Shown here: piece by piece, positions 55,796 to 64,000 of the stretch
How the letters are laid out: the number at the start of each line of letters is the position of its first letter
How positions within the stretch are numbered: the stretch's first letter is position 1
NCBI GenBank assembly: GCA_008508345.1
Contig: QNGE01003294.1
Location: forward strand, 24,110-88,109
From: Paragonimus westermani
Lineage: Eukaryota; Platyhelminthes; Trematoda; Plagiorchiida; Troglotrematidae
DNA: 64,000 nt
Direction: 5' to 3'
The notes under the pieces: model-generated
Databases searched by the model: none
What the model was told of the DNA's origin: nothing
What the model saw: the letters and a program-made list of their open reading frames with translations, nothing else
Position numbers and translations under genes: made by a program

Positions 55796-55890
55796 ATCGA
55801 AACTCAAGTCCAGTGCTTCTTCTCGAAAGAGGCAGGTGGAAAAGTCTATCCGACTGCGAAGACTGCAACCGGATGTGAGTGATGTGCAAC
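55796..55890 (+). repeat. Diverged 3' fragment of the SINE family
   Basis: Shares 'cgaaactc', 'tcgaaagaggc', 'ggaaaagtctatc' and the 'gaagactgcaacc' tail region with the copies at 16161 and 16345. The tRNA-like head is missing. Confidence 0.6.
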
Positions 55891-58800
55891 CCGAACTTTT
55901 TAATTGACCACGTTGGGCTCAACATGCTTGCTGACAAAGACGAAAACCTTCCACGATCGATTAAATGTGAAGGGCGTCCGATGAGTCGTAGTACCACTTT
56001 GAAAAACTGTACAGAAAAGCAAGCTTGTAGACATTCTAGAACGAACAGTGAAAGGACCGACATCATAACAGTGTTCATTCAGTCTACATATGGGTTGAAT
56101 CTGATCAACTAGAAAGGGATGTGGTATAAAATTCTCTGATCACCTCACCAGCGATTCCAGCTAGAACAACTTACCACGAGGATATCTACTGATAAAATTG
56201 TCCCACTAGAATTATCCGATAGACCAAGGTGATAACGCCCCTATCAGTGGGAAAAACACTGTACTGGTGTTTAAGCACAATTTTTACTTCTCCCTTACTT
56301 CCTTTGACCACCTGTTCTGAATGTCGGAGAATACCTTCTGGCCCCCAGGAGTACGGAATTGTAGGCCCAGTGCTCTTGACGGCAGGGTAGGACATGAAAA
56401 CAAGAACGCATGGCTGAACTGTCCAAAAGTGTGTGGCGGAGCATCGGCGCAGCACGATTAGAAAGAGAGATCGAACTGACATCACCGTACACAAAAACCA
56501 AACTCTGGACAATCCTGAGTACATTCATACTTGCTGCGTTCCCAAATTTGTTGACCATTCATATACCAACCTCGGGATGTGCTCAGTTGAGCAACGCTGC
56601 GATGGTTGCACAGGTTAGCATGACAACTGCTTAATGCAGTAATAATGGATATTTAGTAAGTCACTCAGGCGAGTTCAGCAAAAAAGCCACGTACTTCTGA
56701 TATCTGTTCTGCACTGGATGAACGATGCTGACTGCTTCTACTTACATTTGAACCGTGTGGATTGAACGTTAAAAGCCACCATGTTCATTTGTTTGACCGA
56801 GTTATAAGAAGTGTCTTTCAGGACCATTTTTGAAATGAGTATGATTAGACCGGAAAAATAATGGTTATTCTGATGGGCAGTAGACGGCGAAAGCTGATTA
56901 ATCTGTAGTAGCGGTATCCAAAAGGGATAGTGGTACCAACTTTGGGGATATTTGGTCCTTATGGGGACGACTGGATGCCTACTTCTGCAGGTGATTGGGT
57001 CTTACTCAGGACGGGTAAGTACATGGGAGGATTGTTGAGAAGGGTGATTAGACGCAACTACTGACGCTGAAGTTTCATGACACAGCAGACTGTAGTCTAC
57101 TCTACCCGAATGAGATTGATCAGGATATTACTGTAATTCGTGGGCGCCTTCGAAATGTGTCGAAAACCGATAACGATGATCTGCATGTTCTGGTATACTT
57201 CGCACAATATGTTAAACATGTGTTCCGCCAAGTGTACCTGAAGTTTTAACCAATGAGCTGAGAGTAAATTCCCCGGATATTTAAAACAAATCAATCTAAG
57301 TGACAACATATCCCACTGGCGAAATGGGCGAAACCACTGAAAGTGAACTCAGTACACGTTCGCGCATTAAGCAAATTCGGGTCACAACTGGATGGAACTA
57401 TAATAAGAGAAAACAGGCACTCGTGTCTACGCACAAGTTATGAAGGAAGGAAAAGCTTACGAAAATATGCCGTCAGGCAACTCAACAAAGACCGACAAAA
57501 CGGCCAAACAACAATACGAACAACTCTATAGATATCCGGCAAACAAACAGATCCCGATGGATATAAGACTTCACATGCGATAAACGGAAGGCTGTCGAGC
57601 ATAGTTCGATCGAGCTGATTGATTAATATCAAATGGAAATTGCGAATCTCTTTCCAGTCCACCGCCAAACGGCTTGTCGTCAAAAACCTGAGGCAACAGC
57701 TTTCGCCAATTGTGGCCATCGTGCTATGTGCTACATACAAACTTAAGACGCACTCATCAATTATCAGATCATTTCGTCAGCTATGTGAAGAAAACGTTGA
57801 AGAGCTCGAAAATCTTCCGAGTCCTTCCGAAATGCGGTCGCCCTCCAAGGGTTCATGCGTGAAAAGTTCTCCTAGTTTGTTTAACACTGGTATAAGATTT
57901 CTGCAGTCAGTTGACCAAAGACCTTATGAAGAGACTAGAGGGTTACAAGCAGATGTGACAAAGCTAGCCGATACTCATCCTGAAATGAGCACACCAAATA
58001 TGTATCTTCAACTTTACCTTGTGATATTCACCTTCCTTGGGAAGCTGTGAGCGTTTTTTGAGCAGACTATCGTTAGGAAAATTTTACTGTGGCTTCCTCG
58101 TGCAAGTACCGTAGAACGACCTTGGAGAATAGTGTCATCAGCAACCTTTGGAAAAGGGACTCTGATATTCGCCATTTAAAAAAATGATTACCTCAGAACT
58201 GTAGCTCGAACCGTTATATTCGCAGGTTCTACTCCAACATAACATGATTACAGTGATGATGAGAATGGCAACCAGTCTGTGTAGTGAGATTCTGGTTTGG
58301 CGTCTCAATCGGTAGCTTCCAGCAAACGATCTTGCTGCCCCAGCTCGAACGTATGCGTCCATGCAATTCCATCTAGCTTAGATCATTGGAAAACCAGTTC
58401 TGAACAACCGGGAATGCAGGTCGTCCAGGTGTTCTGCCTTCCACATTGTGTGCCAATTCACTTGTAGTGGATGACCCTCTCAGTTATCGGCCGAATACGG
58501 CCCGAAATGGCTGAAATGACCAATCGCTTGTTGACATGTCCGACTCAGTTCGAAAAATGTTAAAAGAGTGTGTTGAATGCTTATTTGAATTAGGAGATTT
58601 TCTGGAGGAAATCTCAGTGAGTTCCGAAACAATGTATTCTGTCAATGTGCAATCGTTGTATTTTAGCGTTCTTCTACCTGGGATTGTAAATTTTCTTTGA
58701 TTTAGTTTTTTTTACAGAATATCCAATCGCCTTTTAGTCTTGGTTGCCTGAGACATCATGTTTTTACGCATGGGAAATATTCGGTTTGATGTTTGTGGAG

Positions 58801-58989
58801 CTGTTTTCAAACAACAGTGGCATAATTTTATCGCAACCTTCGCATGGCATTTTCGGGAGGTAGTTTGATGATATTCTGATTCTTTACCGACTATGATGGT
58901 TTTCTCTAAATTTCTAACCTTATGATCTCCATATGCCTAACTTTATCTTTTTTTTATGACCAGTCAACTGGTATTTCCGCACGTTTTAC
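55891..58989. other. No gene recognised
   Basis: A 143-codon plus frame at 57619-58050 is the longest. It is Ser- and Leu-rich with a hydrophobic C-terminus and matches nothing I know, so it could be a host exon or chance. Frames on both strands at 56186-56634 overlap and are also unrecognised. Confidence 0.25.
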
Positions 58990-59520
58990 TTACGAGCCAC
59001 CATCTCGATACACTGCAGAGTTCGATGTACCGTAAAGCGGTTTGGAATGTCCAATATCTCTCGATCTCAAGCTGTGTACCCGTGATCTACAAGCGGTGTT
59101 TAGGTGAAATGTTATTTACCAGAATCCGACAGATTTGTGCAGCTGGTTATCTGAGAAAAACAGGATTGCTCGCTAAGGGATGTTCGGAGAAAATAAAAAT
59201 CCGTCCACACCAAGAAAAAGTTGAAAGAAATCAGTCCACGGAACTTGGGAAAGAGATGTGTTCACCAGACTACAGTTCTAAGGAGAAAATTGGCTCACCG
59301 TAAAGCATCATCCCATTCAATACGTTGTGGAGCGTACACATCCTGCAGTTTAACTGTGCCTCTTGTTACCAACTCAAGGAGTTGGCTGTGGAAAAGCTAG
59401 ACGTTACGCTTCCGTCTGTTCCGTCCCACACTTCAGTTTCAATCAGAACTTATACAGCTGGGCTAAGAAAAGTTGGTTTGAAGCATCCGGCCCGCGCAGG
59501 TTGGACAAACTAAACGCGTA
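58990..59520 (+). pseudogene. Penelope-like RT thumb and linker fragment (PLE-7)
   Basis: The plus-strand frame 58956-59303 reads SMYRKAVWNVQYLSISSCVP and then VIYKRCLGEMLFTRIRQIC. This corresponds to the PLE thumb block 'VYRK.TW.GQYL.F.S..P..YKR.L...LF.R.R.IC'. A later frame at 59325-59513 contains LAVEKLDVTLPSVPSH, compatible with the linker before GIY-YIG. The endonuclease itself is not seen. Stops and frame changes show it is dead. Confidence 0.65.
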
Positions 59521-59699
59521 GTATAGGAAAATGGACGGAGAAATTAGCCTCCGTCAGTTGGTTCGGGTTTGACAGAATAAGTTACGACCCTCGCTGCATT
59601 ATCTGAATATCCACACAAATACAAAAACGCGAGCAGTAAGTGTTCGTCATCCAGGGTGCCGACCGACTGCATCGCCTTGACTGACTAGAGCGCATAGTG

Positions 59700-60205
59700 A
59701 CTACAGACTCAAGATCTTGGTATTGATATGTTCGCCGAGCTTGGCATCTAGGTTGCAAACGTTTCATCACCAGGCGAGGTGACATCATCAGTGCGTAAGT
59801 GTTTCAGCCTGAGGAACAGTACAGTGAACATCCCCCACCCCTTACCACCTCCTGCCATTCGCGTATCTGGCTACGTACTAATCCGACCCACAGCGGATTG
59901 TTTAGGTAGTCTAGGGTAGCCACGGCTGGGAGCCTATGAACGGCCCGTGGCGCGGATAATCTTCGTCATCTCAACATTCCTGCCTGTGAACTTCGGGCAG
60001 CAACTTGCTGGTTCTTCCACATCAAAATGTCGCCTCCTCCGACCTCGGTTGAAGGCAATCTCAGCGAACGAGACACCGACACTCTAATTCCCTGTCCTAT
60101 ACACTGAAACACTTACGCACTGATGATGTCACCTTGCCTGGTGATGAAACGTTTGCAACCTAAATTCTAAGCTCGGTGAACATATCAATACCAAAACCAT
60201 CAACC
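59700..60205. repeat. Inverted repeat pair, PLE pLTR-like
   Basis: About 100-bp arms at 59725-59815 (minus) and 60106-60195 (plus) share 'cacttacgcactgatgatg', 'cctggtgatgaaacg' and 'gaacatatcaatacc'. They flank about 300 bp of unrelated sequence. Each arm holds CTGATGA, a 5-bp hairpin TCACC/GGTGA, and then GAAAC, another hammerhead-like core, but stem I does not form. Confidence 0.65.
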
Positions 60206-62870
60206 CGAACTACAAACACCACCACCACTGTTCCCAACCATCAGAAAGACTCAAGATCTGACACCAGGAAGTTGGAGCAAAAAGTACGGGAAGGTGGGCG
60301 TAGTAGTGATGGCACTAGCATTCATCATAGAATGTTCGTGGCATTATGGCAGGGTAATGGTGTTTCGGCCTGGGTACGGGTCGCAGTCTGGCCAAATGAA
60401 GATTGCAAGTTCGCTATTCTTGACCGAATCGCTCATGACTCGAGGTACATGGACCTACTACCGATATATCTGCTATCAAACAGTACAACGGATGGGCGTT
60501 TCAGGCTGGTAATGCCCATCTGTGTGGCCTCGGACAGACAGCTGCGTAACGTTGGCTCACTAGACTGCCCGATCTTAAACCCGTGGATTACTTTTGGCAA
60601 TAAGTTAACGAAATGATTGTCAGGGGTGCCGAAGTGCAGCTGCTTTCACACTCGAAATGTCCTCTTCCCAAAAAGTGACAATGGAAAAACAAGAACGTTT
60701 TGTGGAACTTATCACCAGAACGCACGGGACAATGAGATAAACTAGCCATTAATAATAGACGGTGAAAACACAACCTTCGTTGCGTTGGCCACGTTTTGGC
60801 CAGCCATGTAGGCTGAGCAGAATAGGGCGAAAAGGTGACAGACACGGCGAGCTCACGCGAAAACCGATTGGCCAAAGAATGAACGGCGTTCAATAAATAC
60901 CAAATCAAGTGAATAATACGCTGAGTCTACGTAATCGAAGCAGAGAAGACAGTGCACATGCGCCAGAACGCAACGAGTGCAGAGTGAGAGCCGCGCTCTT
61001 TCTCATATTATGTTTCGGCTGGCCAACTGATGCTAATAGACCCTAACCATTTGTTTCGCCTAAGCGTGTGTAATGCATGATCTATGAAGGTCAAATTTTA
61101 GAAGCTATCCAGCCCACCTTTTGTCCAACAGTGTAGTTGTCAGATCAGTTGGTTCTCTGTTAACAGTTCCATATGGTGTCAATGCTTAGGAATGCTTATC
61201 AGGTTGTGGTCTGCACAATTATTACTACTCGTGTTGGGAGACAGTCCAAGCTATAGCATACTTTCATGCGCAATAATGGATCTGCACTCATTCGCTCACT
61301 TTACCATCCTTATTATAACCACAGTCAGATTATACGTAATAGATTACTCGTTCTAAGGAAGCTACTTGGGTAAAATTAAGTTGACGAGTGGGAGCCAGCA
61401 CGTACGATCGGCACGGCTGGACAAGTAAACAGAACTACCTGTTTCAGCTATTGATCAGAACGGCCGAGTAGATCGTGGCCAAGAAATTCACAACAAAAAA
61501 ACATTACAGTTGTCATGTTACACTGTCAACCTGACCGTTCCACGGAGTGTTAGCAGCCGGTTAAGAGAAATCTCAAAAATACTTGTGGCTAAGTACATAA
61601 CATCTTCGAAGGAATTTACGAAGTCCAGACTCCTGAAAACTAACCAGTGCACAACTGCAGTCCAGATGAAAGACATTGCGAAAACAACGCCGACTGAGGG
61701 AAATCTTTTAGTGTCCCCAACAATCTCGCTAGAGTATTACGCATGTAACCTCCGGCTGATAATCACAACAGACAATTATTATGAGTATCCACCATTAACA
61801 ACGATATTGCACTTCTGGACAAAAAGGGAGCAGGAAAACTTTCCGTGCTTAGTCCGCGTAGACCAGTCATCCACATTACACACACACACACACACAAAAT
61901 GAACCGCCAAAGTCGTTTAGTATCGGATATCCCAGTCGGACGTGGTAAGAAAGCGGACTCACTGTGCTGTGCTTTTACGAATACTTGCTTCCCGGCAATA
62001 ACTACATAAGTGGTCTTTTCTGAACACTGTTCACTGGCTGATTGGCTGATGACCACATGATATCACGCCATTTGACGCCTCCTTCACTGACTGAGTACTA
62101 TATCCCAGAAATAATAATAAACCGAGAACGCAATCAGCATGAGCAGGTGAATGTCTTAATTGCTAAGTGACGTGAATTCCCGTGCTAGAGTGTTTAGTGG
62201 ACCCGACCACTCGCATCTTCCGGGTTAATGGTAAATGTTCTTACAGTAAGCCCATGTGATGTAAGCTAGAAGGATCAATTCGCTCCGTCCAGGTGACCAG
62301 GTAGTTCATGGATGAAGTAAATCATGACAAACGTGCATCGCGGAGACGTATGTCATAGGTGAGTTGCTCACCTATAGGTCCTCACATGTGTACTAGTTCT
62401 TTTGACTTTCTGCGACGAAGTCCCGACTCATCCGGTCGTTTTCGAAGTTCCAGTCGGTCGCCAAACAGTAATCTTTGATGGTTAGCACACAATGAATCGA
62501 CTGAACCGATGGCCAGACGGATGAGCAGTGACTGGTAAAGGTCACGTGATCGACCGGTTCCAAGGAATGAGTAATAATAACAACACTATACCATTTTCCA
62601 TATCTGTTTCCATTTTACGTCCCAAAGCAAATCACTTTGGTGCATTAGAATTTCCACCTTAGATTCTTGGACGTGACGGCAAGAACGCGATTGGCCCAAC
62701 TAACCGTAAGGGACGATCAATCTTAATTAGAGTGCAAACAAAAAGCGGAAAGTCTTATGTAATCTATGCACATTCACAGGCCAAGCATTAGTTTAATCAG
62801 GGCCAACTTCCAAAAAGTGGGAAGTACAAAATCAATTTGTGGCTGCTCTGAATAGAGCATTCTTCGTTCN
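60206..62870. other. No gene recognised; gag-like repeat piece and CA microsatellite
   Basis: At about 60370-60480 (plus) a frame reads WPNEDCKFAIL...RYMDLLPIYLLS, similar to the gag-start peptide at 52716-52830 (minus). A 130-codon frame at 61510-61902 is unrecognised and ends in a (CA)n run at 61875-61897. A single N at 62870 marks a contig join. Confidence 0.3.
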
Positions 62871-62993
62871 ACACTCTGAAAGCGGCTCTTGGGTCCACTG
62901 AGTGCCCGGTCTATAGAAGGTGTTTTGTAATGGCAGTGACGGCACAACCGACCCCCGATTTCCAAAGCCTTTTCGGTATGTGTTCGAATGCGT
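62871..62993 (-). pseudogene. PLE GIY-YIG fragment abutting a contig join
   Basis: Nearly identical to 45077-45199, part of the PLE-6 endonuclease, sharing 'acactctgaaagcggctc' and 'cactgagtgcccggtct'. The homology starts exactly at the N at 62870, so the element may continue in sequence that was not joined. Confidence 0.8.
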
Positions 62994-64000
62994 CACGTAC
63001 TGATAAACAACATAAGACCTCTTACGATAAACGCAATCTGTACGCGTTTCACAAAGAACCAATCAGGATATTTGAATTTGCTCCCGAATAAACAGTATCC
63101 ACTCAGTAGCCGTCAAGTCACAATGGTCAGTCGGGCGGTTTGAATATTTACTTCGTTTTGTTTACTTCCGAAACATCTGCACTACCTTGACGAGAACTAA
63201 TTCAACTTCACCACCGTGGACAATCTGTCAACGGACCAATTCATCGTGGACTTACGAGACAATAGAATGAGTGAATAAACAATTTTGAATTTACGTCTTC
63301 CGCCATTTGTCAAATTGTTTGGTCTGTATCTGGCAAATCGCATAGCGGCTCGTGACTTTATCGATGTTATTGAAACCAACCTTTGACAGATTCTGCTTGA
63401 TTTAATACAAATATACTTCTGAGTCCTTGTTCTTGTGTGGTGAGTAGCAACCTTCTAGGACAACCACGGGGTGACGGATTTCACTCAACGAAGGTCATAG
63501 TACATTGCTACCTCGTAACGGTGAAAAAAACTAAAACAAGTTTTATTGTATCGAAAGGTGTTTTGTGGATCTTCTGTAGTCCTCGTTGCCAAACCATTCT
63601 CAGTGCAACATCGACGTCAAATGACATAATAAACCAACTTGTGTGGTTCGACTGACCTCCGTCATGACGACCATGACTGTTTTGGTACTATGACCTTCGT
63701 TGAGTGACACCCGTCACCACGTGGTCCTCAGGTTAGATTGAGAAAGAAGCCTGTGTCATCACCCAGTATCACTCATTAGATAGTGCCCTGGAAACTTAGT
63801 CTATTGTTTGGTTGAACTCACTTGGATATAGCATCTGAACTCAACAATACTAAACAAACCGGACGCGGGGATCAGTCGAAACGGTACTGGGCTGGCGGTT
63901 GTACGCAAAGGAAGACAACTTCGAAAGGATTATCAAGCCAGTCCACCCTTTGTTTCATTGTGCTTCCATTGTACTCCAAGACAAATTGATGTACAGAGTG
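62994..64000. other. No gene recognised
   Basis: Short frames only. Confidence 0.3.

Noticed and set aside
57619..58050. 143-codon host exon
   Set aside because: No recognisable motif, and the frame start and end lack convincing splice signals. Left unassigned.
1..64000. CRISPR arrays, bacterial operons, rRNA genes
   Set aside because: No regularly spaced short repeats, no clustered long frames and no rRNA-like sequence were seen.

Overview
The window looks like repeat-rich, gene-poor DNA from an invertebrate, most likely a parasitic flatworm. A diphyllobothriidean tapeworm or a similarly TE-laden trematode is my best guess. That is inferred from the element mix (many Penelope-like elements, several Ty3/gypsy lineages, an RTE/CR1-like LINE, a tRNA-derived SINE) and from the near absence of host exons. 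Nothing bacterial is present: no operons, ribosome binding sites, CRISPR or rRNA.

The clearest unit is a complete, young Ty3/gypsy retrotransposon at 29760-33878. Its two 157-bp LTRs differ at one base, and it carries one unbroken Gag-Pol frame with every catalytic motif visible. The only host gene I recognise is a terminal coding exon at 49063-49581 (minus). It encodes a C-clamp DNA-binding motif of the ZNF395/ZNF704/SLC2A4RG type and is followed by a long pyrimidine-rich (transcript sense) region that may be its 3'UTR.

Layout. 0-3.1 kb: solo-LTR-like repeat and a Penelope-like element (PLE) fragment between 203-bp inverted arms. 4.4-8 kb: two inverted SINEs and two solo-LTR-like repeats. 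9-13.4 kb: decayed PLE, gypsy protease, gypsy RT-RNase H-integrase, and a 419-bp solo LTR. 16-16.7 kb: a solo LTR split by head-to-head SINEs. 16.8-22.3 kb: assembly gaps with a misplaced contig. 22.3-23.2 kb: PLE. 25.5-27.9 kb: solo LTR and LINE. 28.9-29.1 kb: possible gag knuckle. 29.8-33.9 kb: the intact gypsy. 34.4-35.7 kb: decayed gypsy pol. 37.96-38.03 kb: a near-perfect palindrome. 42.4-46.1 kb: three PLE pieces, one between inverted arms. 49 kb: C-clamp exon. 51.1-53.1 kb: an internally deleted gypsy with LTRs and TSD. 53.6 kb: deleted solo LTR. 59-60.2 kb: PLE with inverted repeats. 62.9 kb: PLE fragment.

Two results matter most. First, three different PLE terminal repeats (pLTRs) carry hammerhead-ribozyme-like folds. 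The best, at 17659-17699, has an exact CTGATGA...GAAA core, a perfect 6-bp stem I and a 3-bp stem III. Second, the scaffold order is wrong. Contig 17598-20045 has ends identical to the flanks of the single N at 21123, so it belongs there, and a split LTR running 16826-16988 / 20047-20086 shows which contigs are really adjacent. All motif calls are by eye; no searches or folding programs were run.
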